DNA from: Pelargonium tetragonum
Lineage: Eukaryota; Streptophyta; Magnoliopsida; Geraniales; Geraniaceae
NCBI GenBank assembly: GCA_036897445.1
Contig: JAYMTL010000053.1
Coordinates: 1-64,000, forward strand
Length of the DNA stretch: 64,000 nt
Reading direction: 5' to 3'
Shown piece after piece: positions 13,301 through 25,897 of this stretch. The notes under the pieces were generated by a model, which worked only from the letters and a program-made list of their open reading frames with translations, was not told the DNA's origin and ran no database searches. The position numbers were made by a program, and so were the translations under genes. Each line of letters starts with the position of its first letter. Positions within the stretch are counted from its first letter, which is position 1.

Positions 13301-16300
13301 TATCCCCAAAAATTTAGTAAAACTGGAGTAAAAGCACAGGAATTTACTTATAATGGACCCCTCTTTAAAAAAATGACCTATAACTAAGTAACTAAAGTCT
13401 AAGCCGGTAATTAGCTATTTCTAAGGAAACTACTTTATTAGCTATGGAAGCTACAGGGGATTAAAGAGGCAAGTACGGATAAAATATTGAGTCCTAGTAT
13501 TTACAAAAATGTACATACAAGGGGCAGGGTACTCTCAAAAGAGGTATTATAACTACAAGCACTTAAACTAATGATTATTCCCTGCTACGTTACCAATCTT
13601 ACTTAAAAAGGATTCTGCGCTATACTCCACAAATGAGTTTGTTCTTACGGAAAGGTTGCTTTCCTTTGGTATCCTTAATTAACAAGAACCTGATGTGGAA
13701 CTAGGAAACTCTTGTAATACATAATACAAAGGACAATGACAGGGCCCGCGGTATATTCGTATATTAAGGGTTCCTTTATATTTATTTATATACTGTATCC
13801 AGGAATGCGCACCAATTTCTAGTAAACATTGGAAGTGTCTGTAAATAGCATAGCCCCTCCTTTTCTTTTTGCGATAAAAATCAAACTCCTGTTGATATAA
13901 TAGAGTTACTAGATGTACATACTGATTTCAGAAAAGAAAAACTTATATCGTGGATCCCTCCATATAAAACCTTTTACACTAGACTTTGCCTTTAAAAAAA
14001 GGGGCCCTAAAATAGTTGAGTTCCCCTTAGCTTAACCTTTTTAGAACAGAACATATACCAAATCCTTTGGGATTCCTAGATACAAATACTCAGGTAAGCG
14101 TAAGAGACCGGGATGGACTCATATTAGATTTTATCTTTCTGTAGGTAAATACTTTTAGTTGAAAGTTTTTAAGATTACAGCAGTGTATAACTTCGACAAC
14201 AAGTTGTCTATTGTTCAATTAAGTAAATGTATATTCTGGACTAAACTACGCCCTAAAATTCGCTTAGTCAATAGGATATTCAAAACTTAGGAAAAAGAAA
14301 GATAGTATAATTAATGGAATATTCTGGGTACACAGTTTTCGTTTGTAATTGCCTTTTACTGAGCAACGCAGCTTCTACTTATGGGTAGTCTTACAAAGTT
14401 TCCCTTGGGAATACCCGCTAGTGGAATCCCATTAGGAATTTAAAAAGATAGGGGAATTTTTGAAAGTAGTTTCGAGTGTTTTAGCTTTATTATCTAATAA
14501 TTTTGACTATAACAAGGAAGGAATCAATGTAAATTCTAGATCAAAATAAAGACTTTATGATAGGATTCCCCGTCTAAAATAAAAGAGACTTAGGTTTTGG
14601 TTTCAATGGATCTGAACCTTTGAACAAAGACTAAATACCATTTACTCAGCAAGGACTCTAAAAAACGGGGCTAACCGTGAATGAATTGCTTCGAGGCTGA
14701 ACCCTTTTTTAGGTGTAACAAAAAGCTTCTAGATCTCGTAGCTAGGCTAGGATCTAACCGAGGTTTCTGCTAAACCGGCAAAAAATTTCTTTATTAGTTA
14801 TTTATTAGGGACCCCTTACGCTGCTTGGAATCTTCTATGCCGTAGATTCCTAAAAAATAAGTGTTGTACAGAATTACTAAAAAATCTTAGGACCCAAGAG
14901 GCCTCTGTTTTATTGGCTGCAAAACTACTTTTTAGCTTGATTTTTTATTAGATTTACTATGCCTATTTAGTTAAATTGGACAATTATATCTTGTGGTACT
15001 CAAGGAGTTTAGAAAAATAACACAGGGAGTTTTCCTAGTTTTAATTATATGATAAGTGGAATAGGAGACCTTAGTTTTTTTTGTAAAATCTCCTTTTTTG
15101 GGTGTAGTTAATGGCTATGCAGATATATGTAGTTGTAGAAAACTTTGTATGTTTAATGGATGAACCTAGTACTAGAGTTCCCTTTTTGTATTGAGTACTA
15201 CAAACAAGGTAAAATGTAGTTTCTGTTTTTGTTGAGTTAGTAAGTATAGGGGCCCATCCTAACTAAGGTTGAGTATAGTTTTAAAGGATCCTTGGCGAGA
15301 TACTAAAGCAATGCCTTGAACTTCGTAGATCGATTCTTAATTTTACAAGAGAGCAAAAGCATTTGTTGTATATTTCACAGTCAAGTACCTAGACTTATAA
15401 GTAGTTGTTTTCTATTGATAAGAGATTCATTCTTATATTTTTTTAAGAGCTCTACTATAAAAAGGGTTATATATAATAAAATGATAATTTATTAATAGTA
15501 AAATACAGGACATTGCTAAATATTATTTGAAGCTACAAACGCATTTTATAAAAGACGCTGTGGGCCCGCGGTTGCTTTAAAATAAAAACCGGGTTCTTTT
15601 TCCGAATTTTGTTAAAAACTCAAAGTATGTCTAAATTGCGGAACCCATACCCAATTGGATTCCAGAAAGCCCTGTATAGGGAAAAGCCGAGGACTCGCAA
15701 GTAACTTAACCCGCAAATAGCCCTCCACTATAACCGATGTAAGATGCTGAGGACGGAACCCTTATGTTCTATTTACTCTAAAAATGCAAATAGTCTCAAA
15801 TACAATAAATAGAAAAGGAAAGGCCAGAGAGTCTTAATATTAAGCTTCTTTTGGTGTACAAGATATGGTTATAATCTCCAAGGATGAGGTATACTAACTA
15901 AAAAAAAAGACCCTTTTTCATTTTCTGGCCGCCAAAATCTAAGAAGTTTTCGCTCAATAGCAATAAGGTGTTTAATACCGATACCTAAAAGAAGGCCTAT
16001 CCTCGTAATTTATTCCTATACATAACAAATAACGGATTCCAAACGGAAAATATGCAGGCCAAAATATGTAGTACCTAGTTCCGCGGCTCATTCAAACCCA
16101 AGCAAATAACTTGCTGTAAAGGGGTTCAAGAACCCTGAAGTCTTTTTCTGTAAATAAGAAATTCCCCCCAGCTAAACTTATATACAGCGAAGGGGGCTCT
16201 TTCATTAGTCAGATAAAATACTCTACGGGATTTCTTAGAATTCCGCTATAGGAATCATAAAGAGAGGAGATATCTAAAAGTGTGTACTTAAACCTTGTTC

Positions 16301-17499
16301 TTGGCTTTAACTTAACCAAAATATGGGAGTTCCCACAAAAAACTAAAGGGATATAACTGGAAAAACTTTTTTAACAAAAGTAGAGGCCAGATGGGTTTCC
16401 TTCTAGTTTCTAACGAGGGCTACTTGTAATGAAAGATATCAAAGTAATAAATAAAGAATACCTCTGTTTTACTTTGTATATGGCCCCTTTTAGACTTTTC
16501 ATTCTTTCTATAAGGGACTCATATCAAATACTAGCAACTCCTTTAATGAACCACAGCTGTTTTTGTAGAGAAATGACAGGTAACCCCTGACAAGCTAACA
16601 TAAAAGGTAGAATTATAAGAACTTCTAAAAATAGAATTTGAAATATTAACGTTATTATAGTAAGTCTTCAGTGCTCTTTTAATTAAATTAGTAAGTTACG
16701 TCCTTCTACTATAACCATGTTATATATTTTCTCGACAACACATTTGGAAGAAAGACTGAATTTCTATTTATAGGGGTATATTATTCTATTTCCTATCTCT
16801 TAATGGAAATTAATATAGTTACTGTAGTTTAAAACTTGCCGGTGAATTCTCTATATAAAACTTCGCCTTGCTTTAGGAACCTTTCGTTTCTTTCTTTACG
16901 ACTTCGATCATCTGGAATATCTAGATTAAGGTTTTATATCATTACACATTACTTATTAAGAACCCGTACTTGCATATAAACCTGAAGTTTAACTAAACCA
17001 AGGCTGGTCTAATTTAGAAATGACTTTAGTAGAGCGCTCAGTGGAAATAAAAGGAAATTTGATGCTTTACATAGGCCTATACCTAAAAAGTCAAAATACA
17101 GGTAACTCCTGGTTTAGGAAACCTTAAAGAATAAAGTACTAATTAGCTTTTGCTTTCTAGCTTTTCGAATAGGAAAGAACCCGGATTTGGATACTCCATA
17201 TTATTGACATTCTGGGTTCCGCGGGAATTTTTTTATACATATCCCTTTTAGATTAAATGGCACAAACTTAACGTTTAAGACTTCCTTGAGTTACACGAGC
17301 ATACTATACCGTTACTAGCTTAAGCATAAAAAGGACTCTTTTAAAATATTATGCGTTGGGTTAAAACCGAAATAAATAGAGATCTAGTAGAAGCTGTGGT
17401 TGTCCTATCCTAGTGGGTATATACATACTCTGAAATACTCTAGTACATTATAACCTCCCTACGCTTAAGAAGCTACAGTCGGTAAGAAAGAGACTATCA
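10321..17499. other. Anonymous spacer
   Basis: No gene is supported; the longest frames are 65-75 codons and resemble nothing known. GGGCCC occurs at 10602, 12476, 13742, 14002, 15250 and 15562; two of these extend to GGGCCCGCGG. A T-arm-like word (GACACGGGTTCGAGTC) is at 13197, without enough flanking match to call a tRNA. A short GGGTTC-AA-GAACCC palindrome lies near 16120. Confidence 0.65.
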
Positions 17500-18130
17500 T
17501 GTTTCTACTAAGCAGGTTCCGATAAACACATAAGGTATTGTAAATAACTTAAACAACAAATATATAGGTTGATGAACTCTTTCCTTGACTTCTTAGATTG
17601 ACTCTTATTTCTTTGCTTTTACTTGTTCTTAGATTTAGAGGAATTATAATAATAAGAAGAGGAGGAATATGGGGCTTATGGATTCTTATTGTAGCTAGTT
17701 GTTCTTGTACTAGTTAATTTGTATTAGCTTATTCTTTAACTGTTAAAATTGAATTGTTATAGATGGTTTAAGGTAAATATTATATAGTTGGGGGTTTTAG
17801 AAAACTTCTCTCAACCTAAATATATAGTAGTTGTTTCTTCTAAGCTTTATTACTCAATTTTGGAGCTTATCGCTTGGGAGCATACAAACTTAATAGAAAT
17901 GGGATTGTATCTTCTTTGTTCCCGACCAGAACGTGAGGTAATGTAATTAAATTAAATTAACAGATAGTTGTTAGAATGTGTATTCATGCACACCAGCTCA
18001 ATTTCATTACCTTGACTTACTTGTTGCTTACCTAGAGCTGCCAGGAGATTCCGAAGTTGTGTTTTCCTCTTCCCGTTTAACTAGTTTTCTATTAAACAAT
18101 TAAAGTTTTATAACCTTATTTGGACAGGAA
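17500..18130. other. T/G-rich island unlike the flanks
   Basis: T/G-rich sequence without the G-run/C-run junctions of its surroundings. It contains one copy of the AGGTAATGTAATTA repeat and, about 60 bases downstream, a CATTACCT word that could pair with the first part of it. No exon or gene is recognised. It could be an inserted foreign segment; the boundaries are judged by texture only. Confidence 0.35.
17935..17951 (+). repeat. Repeat B (AGGTAATGTAATTA), copy 1
   Basis: The 14-mer AGGTAATGTAATTA occurs here and twice near 21.6-21.8 kb. By a rough hand estimate a given 14-mer of this composition should occur far less than once in the window, so the three copies share an origin. Confidence 0.5.
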
Positions 18131-20689
18131 TTTCAGCGTACTGCCCAGAGAGGGGGCAGGGCCTTCAGGAAAATCTTGCCCTTTTAGTCCTGATATTTAC
18201 AAAGTGCAGTAACAACCCCAGAATTCTCTATACTAAATAATAGTATTTACAAGCGATACCCATAACGTGTGCGTGAGACAAAATTATTCTGGATATTTTT
18301 GCAACAGCAGCCTACAAGGATGATTTTTAGGAGCAATCTAAGTTTAAACCAAAAATGAGAACCTCTCCTTTTTCTATTTTTGAGGGAACTTAAAATATCT
18401 TGACTTATGATCCTAAATAGGCTTTGTTTTCTTAAAACATGAGGATCCTGCGAAAGTAAATGGGAGACTAAATCTACTTATGTTTCTCTAATAGGGTTTT
18501 TTACTAGTATTCGTTTTTCTTCTGTAACAGGATACCATAAATTCAATTCAGAGTTTGTCCCAAAGAGAAATAAACCCCTATAAACGGGAACTTCTTCCAC
18601 CAGATTAACTCTATATGACTATTGCTATTATAACTTTGATATACCCCTCCTGTTCCTCAGCTTGCCGAGAGTGCGGGTTTTTGTAAAATTTATTCCAGGG
18701 TCTAATATGCAGAAAAAATCTTTATTAAAAAGGTCCTAATCTTTGGAACGGAGCTCAGTATTCCCATTATTTTGAAATCCCTTTCTGCAGCCCTGCTTTG
18801 TTATTCGTTTTATAACCCGCACTCTGTATCAGCGCCCTACTTATAGCTATAGCTTTCTTATAGCCTGGGTTAGGTGTATTACTCTTCTTGTTGCTGCCTT
18901 TATACCTAAAAAAGGGATTCCTGTACCTTACTTTACTTATGGGCTACTCCGCGAGGAAAAGACACAAAAAAATTAGAGACAAAAGCTTATCTTTTCCCTT
19001 GGAGAACCTTAAAAATACCCAGAAAATCTGAAGTTAAATATGCTGGGAGCTGCTCCTTTATCTTTATATAATACGGAAAGCCTCTTGACAAATATGCGAT
19101 CAAAAGGACTTCACTAAGAAACTAATAATTAGAAATAAAAGTGTTTACTCTTCCTTCCAAAAGGGTTGCAGATCTAGAGCTTATCAACTTTTTGGGAGAG
19201 TTAGTAAGTTTTTAAGGTCTTCAATTTCAACTATTCCGGGACTACAATTTGAGGGGACTGTTGGGGATCTATCTCTACTGCATATCAATCCTCTGTATAA
19301 CTGATATTTGATAAAGATAAATACATTAGAAAGTGATGCCCGCTACCAGAATTCCGGGGACTCTTGAAAGGTAGAAACCTGATTTATAGGGTCCTTTCGT
19401 TTTCTCTAAAACTTTTCCCCGGTTTACCATGGGGTATAGCTGACAAAATGAGCCCTTTTTAAGTCCTATTCTGATTCATTTTTAGATTTTTTATAAACTC
19501 TCGTGGTTTTATTGCTTACTTCAAAAATGAACAGAGTTTCCTAATTACATTTATGCTTTTTAAAGCAGAAGATTTAGCTAAAACTAAAATTCCTGTAATG
19601 AGATTCAAATAGGAGCCGCTAAATAAAGATAACATTTGCACAAAAAGCTAAGCTTATGGATTTGAGTCACCTCTTTAATCTACAAAATTTCCCAGTTTCT
19701 CAAAGGAGTTTTAGATCTACCTTGCTTACATATGACGGGATACCAAAAATTCTTGCATTAACTTGAGAGTAAGGACTTCCTATAGCAATCGGATGTAAGA
19801 ACAACTAAACTAAAGGGGTGATAAAGGAGTCAATTACAAAAACTCCGCAAAAGAATTTTTTTGTTAAGTGAAAGCAGAAGCATGGAGTCCCCTAATACGA
19901 ATCCTGGACTGGGGATAGGAGGTTAACAAAGCTTATCAAAGGAAAAGGAACTTTAATAAAATTGTCTGGTACACAAATCTATCAGATAAAGTCATTAAAA
20001 AAAGAGAGAGATTTCCTCTAGTATCCTAAGTTTAGTGACTTCCTTTGATTTAAGGGGTCATAGAATTCGATCTACCTCTTAATACGGTACAGGGGAAATA
20101 CCTAGGAGGAGTTTACTCCTATACAAGGTCTTTTTACAAAAATTTTCAATACAGTGCGATTCAACCTCAGGGGGTTAGCATCTTAGCAGTAAGTGTTTCT
20201 CCTTTTCAAGCTGAATAAATCTTTATGCGATTGGTAATGCTTTTTTGGGGACAGCCTAAGCCTAAGAGGAGCTTCCTTACAAATTATTGCACCGATTTTT
20301 TGTGATAGTGTCCTTATAAACCGGTACCCTCCTTTACTCTTATCGAAACAGCATGCTTCGGGTAATTTTTAGTGAAATACACATGGATATTTAGATTCAC
20401 TTTCTAAAGAAATCCTGTTCAATATAAAGTCCTTTGCAAACGGGAGACCGAAGCATCTACAGAGCTTATCAAACTATCCCGGGGATACTTAAGAAATGCC
20501 CTTGGTTCAGCGTATCTAAAATCCCCTTAAAATCGACTCCTTTCATAGTAATTAATTGGAAAAAAAGGGTCTTCTTATTTATTGTATAGAAGCCTAAAAT
20601 AATAGATAGGTAGACACCCCGGGAATTGCAGATAGTCTTAGTTGTTAAAGGACAAATTCTTTACTCTTATCATTAACAGAGGAGACAAC
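18131..20689. other. Anonymous spacer
   Basis: No reading frame longer than 60 codons and no recognisable RNA gene. The texture returns to A+T-rich sequence with short G-run/C-run junctions, including CCCGGG near 20482 and 20618. Nothing else is seen. Confidence 0.65.
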
Positions 20690-21027
20690 CCTTATTTACT
20701 GAAGAAAAAATCATTCCTTTAACTTCGTTACCTTGCGACCTCTACCTTCTTCTTTCAGTTTATTAGAAAGACGAGAAAAATTGACTCTACTTCTATATTC
20801 TGAAGCTGCCTTATATACTGGAAAACCAGAAGCTATCCTTTAGAGTTCTTTCTTATCCATACCGGAAACAGATTTTGTTAGCTTTAATTGAAGTCCTTTT
20901 AGGCAGATAGGCAGAACACTAGCTACAGAATACTGGTAATGTAAGAGTTCAAGTCCTATCCTATAACATAAAAGAATGCCTATATCTATATTAAAATGGG
21001 AATACCTCTTAAAACAAGAACAACTAG

Positions 21028-21210
21028 GAAAGTGACAGGTTCAAATCCCCGCCTAGGTAAGACTAGGAAACCTATATTCTTTTCAGAATTGACTTAATTG
21101 CTAAATTCCTTAGATTCTAACACCTGTTATAAATTCCCAGCCCCTCTTTTTACTATTTCAACACTCCTTATCTCGTTAAGCAGCTAACCAATGGAGTACC
21201 GGACAAGAGG
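21028..21210 (+). repeat. Repeat family A, longest copy
   Basis: It begins GAAAGTGACAGGTTCAAATC, continues with ACTAGGAAA at 21062, and carries CTCGTTAAGCAGCTAACC at 21172-21189, identical to 7991-8008. The right end has CCGGACAAGAG, matching the copy at 9511. A short ACTAGG/CCTAGGT pairing brackets the left T-arm-like part. The gap between left and right parts is wider than in other copies. Confidence 0.55.
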
Positions 21211-21591
21211 AAAATTAGCTCTATACTTGACTTGTCTTTACGGAAAACTTGTTACTTTACATAAAAGTTAATTAAGTACACAAATTTATATTATTTACAG
21301 GAATGCTAACAAGCAGCTAAGGCAATTTAAATGCCATAAAACACAAGTTAATCCACCAAGTTTCCTGACGGAGACTTTTACATTTGTTTAAAAGGATATT
21401 TTAGAAGCTCCTTTAGGTTTGAAAACTAGCAAGGGAATAGTCTCCTTTTAGCTTTAACTACCCCTCGCAACTAGAACAAGTAAAGAAGAAAACTCAAAGC
21501 GCTCCCACTCCTACTTTAGAATGGGAAGGGAACACTAAGAGCAACTACTCACCCTTACATTAAATCAATTAAAGACTTTCTTGTAAAAGAT

Positions 21592-21608
21592 AAGGTAATG
21601 TAATTACA
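21592..21608 (+). repeat. Repeat B, copy 2
   Basis: AAGGTAATGTAATTACAA; it shares AGGTAATGTAATTA with 17935 and 21820. Confidence 0.5.
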
Positions 21609-21819
21609 AATGAAATAGAACAATGCCGAAGTTATTATCTGGAATGCCCTTATATCTCTAGTCTAGGTGCCAATTAAAGTTTATTTCGTTTAAGGCCGTT
21701 TATTATCTATATTTCTTGAAATGCTTTAGAGATGCAAAAGAAGAAAAGGGGAATGCCAGTATAGCTACATAGACTCCTTCCTATTTCTAATTAAGCCCTT
21801 GTCGGTAAACCCATAGAAC

Positions 21820-21836
21820 AAGGTAATGTAATTAAC
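21820..21836 (+). repeat. Repeat B, copy 3
   Basis: AAGGTAATGTAATTAACA, in the same orientation as the copy 228 bases upstream. Confidence 0.5.
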
Positions 21837-22484
21837 AACAAAGACACTATACCTATTCCTTATCAAGGCCTTACCTCGTTACCGATAAGAGAATACACTG
21901 AGGAAGAAGAAGGTAGTACAATTTTAAGCAACTAAGACTACCTGTCTAATACAGAACGAACTAATAACTAATTAAGGTAAAGAACAAGAATTCCTGTTAA
22001 TACCCGTACAGATAAGTAAGTAACTAATATTAAGATAAAAACAATACTACTTTAGATTTAGAATAATACATATAAGAATATAGCTACAATGCAGGAATCC
22101 ATTAGCTACAATAGCAACAACAACCCATTAGACTTTAATCTCCCATAATCCTAATAAAGTTCTAGCTCCTAAGCCTTCTCCCAGTTTTCCGGGTTTACTC
22201 TTACTAATAAAATACAAATACAGAAGAGTACAAAAGTCAAAAGAGCAAAGAGGAAGCAATTGATGGGTGTTATAAAGTAAGATGATCTAGTAATTACCTA
22301 TAGCATTAACCTTCCCTCTTACAGTGTAAAATCACTCCTAAAAAATTGAGATGTGATACAGAGTGAGCTTTTAGCTGCCAAGTGCCAAGGGAGATTATTA
22401 CATTAGTATAGTAATAGGTCCGCATATTAGACAAAAGTAGGGGATTTAATCCTAAGCCACGGATAGTGTAAAACTCTCGGGTAA

Positions 22485-22511
22485 CTTTCATAGCGCTCTG
22501 CGCTATGAAAG
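22485..22511. repeat. Perfect hairpin, 12-bp stem and 3-nt loop
   Basis: CTTTCATAGCGC and GCGCTATGAAAG are perfect complements around TCT. By a rough hand estimate fewer than 0.1 such tight 12-bp stems are expected in the window. No gene flanks it. It could be a folded RNA element or a relic of a palindromic insertion. Confidence 0.65.
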
Positions 22512-23515
22512 GGAAACTCGTGAATATACAATGAACATATTAATTGAAGGTATGCGCTGAGATAATGGCCGCAACTTCTCTATAGCGTATATTGCCTATA
22601 TTTAAGGCTTTATCTAAGTTGAACGAGGTAAGGCTAAATAGGAAGGATTCTAAATGGTATTGCGGGATCTTACGTAGAGACCCTTTTAAGTAATTCAATA
22701 AAGTTTCCGTGGTATAGAAAGACAGGGCACCCCTTCTTTATTTTCATGTACATTGGATACCCATACCCAAGAACAAATTAACAAAGAAACTTTAAGAGGA
22801 AAGGGGACCCTGGAAGTACTCTTTTATTTTAAGACTTAGGTTGGGTTTCTACTACAAGGAATCTCCGACAAGGGGAAAAAGGCTTAGCACACTTCGGGAA
22901 TGATAACTATATAGAATACTAAACTTTGGAGTTTTTTACCTTAAGTTTTTTAGAAGTTTTTAGGGCCCGTAATTTTCTAATTTTATAACTAGCAGCTTTT
23001 GCTTTTTAGGTTCTTGTTCTTACGAGAAATCCCTCTCTATTTTATAGGACTAGATATTTTTCTATTCTAAAAGAACCCTTGTGCAGGAGAATCAGAGATG
23101 TCTACTCAAACTCACAGATTTAGAGCTACTAGTCAGGGACTCGATCATTACTATGATTAGGTAAATCCAGGGTTTTCAGGTTTTTAGATGTAGCTTTATG
23201 AACGTTTCCTTATAGAAGGAGCTCCCCGCGGAAACACCTTTTGCCTTTTTATTGCGGGTTTACTTTAGTATTAATTTATAAAATATCAATGTATTTCCCC
23301 TTAACCAGGAAACTTAGATTTTATTAGAGTACTCAGGCATGGAATTCAACAACCGAATTACCCTGACCATGGCATTTCTCCGACCAGATAAGAATAGTTG
23401 ACGGAATTTTGTCAATCAAGGTTCTTTAACTGGTAGCTTCAAAAGAACTTCAAGAAAATTTTTTAAAGAGTATTCCGAATAAGAGAGCCCCTACAATTGG
23501 GAAATCTTCATCCGT

Positions 23516-23548
23516 ACTAAACTAACGAGAAAAACGAGTTAGTTTAGT
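23516..23548. repeat. Perfect inverted repeat, 11-bp stem
   Basis: ACTAAACTAAC and GTTAGTTTAGT flank an 11-nt loop. One or two stems of this length are expected by chance, so the significance is modest. Confidence 0.45.
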
Positions 23549-23966
23549 GGTCTACTAAGTTATTTGAAGCTTTTTTAAAACGTTTATGTTGAATTACTCT
23601 CCTTGTATTAGTTATAGAAGCAGTAAGAAAATTCCCTTTCTATCTTAGTTAGACTTAGATACTTACGCCTGGAACTTCGATCTGAAAGGAACTGGGAGCT
23701 AGAACTTTCTGATTAATAAGCATGCTTACCTCTTTCTAAGGACCTTCTTTTATGGGATATGTTTCCCTGTTTTGGACTCCTTCCTAATTCTACGGGGTGG
23801 TAAGTACTGAGAGCCCTTTCCTTTTCGCGCTAATATGAGACTAGCCATTCTTTGTAAGCTACTAATGATAATGAGAAACTAAACTAGCTCTTGTCTAAAG
23901 AATCCAGTTAATAGATACTATCACTATGCAAAAGAAGGGGTTTCTAACCTTTCTTCCTCTGTTTTC

Positions 23967-24038
23967 GGGACTTGAACTTACGACCGTACCTACAAATAAA
24001 GTTTGATTTAACGAATACTAAAGTTCTAAGCTACTTAC
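23967..24038 (-). pseudogene. tRNA-like relic, possibly Asn type
   Basis: Read on the minus strand it has the tRNA landmarks in order: TAGCTTAG resembling the D-arm box, then GGTCGTAAGTTCAAGTCC resembling the variable loop and T arm of the plant organelle tRNA-Asn (remembered form GGTCGTAGGTTCGAATCC). The spacing between boxes is about 11 bases too long, and the T stem and acceptor do not pair well. I infer a decayed tRNA gene, but the identity is uncertain. Confidence 0.35.
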
Positions 24039-24749
24039 GAATTCTTAGTTTCGGGAGTCTTTTAGAAAGTTAAGTTTGACTCAAAATTCTTTATCTAAGC
24101 GCTTTTGTGTAGAGGGCGTTCACACAAATTATCCTGTAAAGCTGTTGCTAAGAAAAAAAGAGACGCAACATTCGGAAAACTAGACTTAAGATGTTCAACA
24201 AGTAGGCCCTGTTGCATATATATATAGTTTAAGTCATAAGTAGTACTTAAATATGGATACTTTTTGGTCAGGAGCCGCGAATAGGATTTGTATATTATTA
24301 TTATTAAGTAACAAAGTTTTTGTTCCCGCGCAGTTTAAAGACGAATTCCTGGGGATATGTAGGCTTATTCTGATTTTGTTTCAATAGGGAGCACCTTAAG
24401 TACTAAAATACTAACCCTTCTAAAGTTAAAGTAAGGTATTCGCTGTATCTAGGGCCCCCTTTCACTTACTTAATTACTGCTAATTGAAAGCGCTTGATAA
24501 TACCCAGTATTTCCTACTTAGTCAAATCGATTTTAGAATGGGTTAAGTCTAGTCTTATATCTCTCAATTTCTGACTTCTGTCATTTCCCGAGCAATTTAA
24601 TTATACGTCAAACTTCTGCGGGCCTAGAAAAAACTTTATAAGCGAAAGTACTTATTCTCAGATAACACCGTGGTTAGAAAAGAAAACCATTATATATATA
24701 TATTTTAAAGTCTAAGAGAATTGCACGTAAAACATAACTCCTGAAATAC

Positions 24750-24777
24750 TAACAAAGTCATTTTAAAGACTTTGTTA
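24750..24777. repeat. Hairpin, 10-bp perfect stem
   Basis: TAACAAAGTC and GACTTTGTTA pair around an 8-nt A/T loop. It lies in anonymous spacer. Confidence 0.4.
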
Positions 24778-25789
24778 TATGTAGAATTCCTAAATCAGGA
24801 AGGGGCTCTCTATTTTAGGTATTTGTCACAAATCTAGGAGCTTTCCCTATTCCAGTATGATAAAATCCCGCAGTGGATGCATCTTAGTTAGTAACTAATT
24901 TGAATTTTTTTTTAAGGAAACTGAAAAATTTTATTTTATTGGCTTATAAAAGCAGGAGTATAAGTTCAACGAGGGCTTAATCTAATTATAAAGCAGCTCC
25001 CCTTCGATTCAGAAGGGTAAAAAAGGGACATCTGAGTCATTTGCCTTGACAAAATTTTGTATATTAAAGCCTGGTCTAGCCAAGATTGTAGTAGTACTTA
25101 ACTTTTTGAATTACTTCGTTATAGACTAATTAAAAGGCATCCAAAGCTTTAACTAAAGTCTCTCTAAACGGGAGTACTTAATCTTTTCGAGAAGGGTGCT
25201 CTTTTTTATAAGGAATCCTAAGTATTTGCCCACTTTCACGCTTATTCTAGGAGCTTCTCGAGCTATATTATATAATAAGGTTAACAGAGCCCGAAATTAA
25301 AAAGGGATTTATTACATTGCGGAGTATAATAGAATATAATAAAACCATCCTTACAGTTATATCTAAGTACCTTATCTAAAAAAACTTAACTAACAAATCT
25401 TGTATAAAACTATAAGGCAATACTTTAGTCTAGTATTCTAGGTTAGTCAAAGACAAAAACTAAAAATATAGTATTAAATGCAAAACCCCTCCTGTAATTA
25501 GACTTTTGTCCTCGTCAATGCATGTTATTACAAATGTAAGTTTATCTCTCTCCTATAATGAAGTAAGAAATAAGACTCCGGGCACCTTATTTTTATATTG
25601 TGAGCCGGGTTTACCTATATTTTTTTAGAAATTGCCTCTCGGGTCAAAAGTAAATAACATTGTATAACAACCTGGATTTTGAAAGGATTTTAATTTGAAA
25701 TGAGCTCCCCGGATCCGTAGCACTTTCTAGATACACACCCACTTATTGTCGGTGCCTTACAAAAAGAAAGCACCAGAGAGCAAAGTGCA

Positions 25790-25820
25790 TAAAGATATTT
25801 ATTGGTATCGGATATCTTTA
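25790..25820. repeat. Hairpin, 9-bp stem
   Basis: TAAAGATAT and ATATCTTTA pair around a 13-nt loop. A 5-bp GGTGC/GCACC stem lies just upstream (25751-25774) and another hairpin 61 bases downstream, so three small hairpins cluster within 150 bases. Confidence 0.35.
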
Positions 25821-25880
25821 GCATATAAAGTCTAAATGTTTCTGAAATTAGAAAGTGCATATACAAAAAATTTATGCCTA

Positions 25881-25897
25881 GGACTGCAAAGCAGTCC
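25881..25897. repeat. Tight GC hairpin, 7-bp stem and 3-nt loop
   Basis: GGACTGC and GCAGTCC pair perfectly around AAA. It is more GC-rich than its surroundings and the third member of the local hairpin cluster. Confidence 0.45.

Larger units (their letters stand above)
20690..22300. other. Second repeat-bearing block
   Basis: Similar in texture to 5640-10320: C/T-rich and A/C-rich stretches alternate, and it lacks GGGCCC. It holds a long copy of repeat family A (21028-21210) and two copies of repeat B (21592 and 21820). No coding region. A T-arm-like word (GAGTTCAAGTCC) sits at about 20947. Shared repeats suggest it was once joined to, or copied from, the 5.6-10.3 kb block. Confidence 0.5.

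Noticed and set aside
22306-22491. 61-codon minus-strand frame, superficially similar in parts to the one at 29138-29365
   Set aside because: The similarity is limited to short scattered words and does not survive gapless comparison at the DNA level by eye.
24686-24705. TA-rich simple repeats (also 40087-40100 and 34727-34734)
   Set aside because: Ordinary short simple sequence, expected in A+T-rich DNA.
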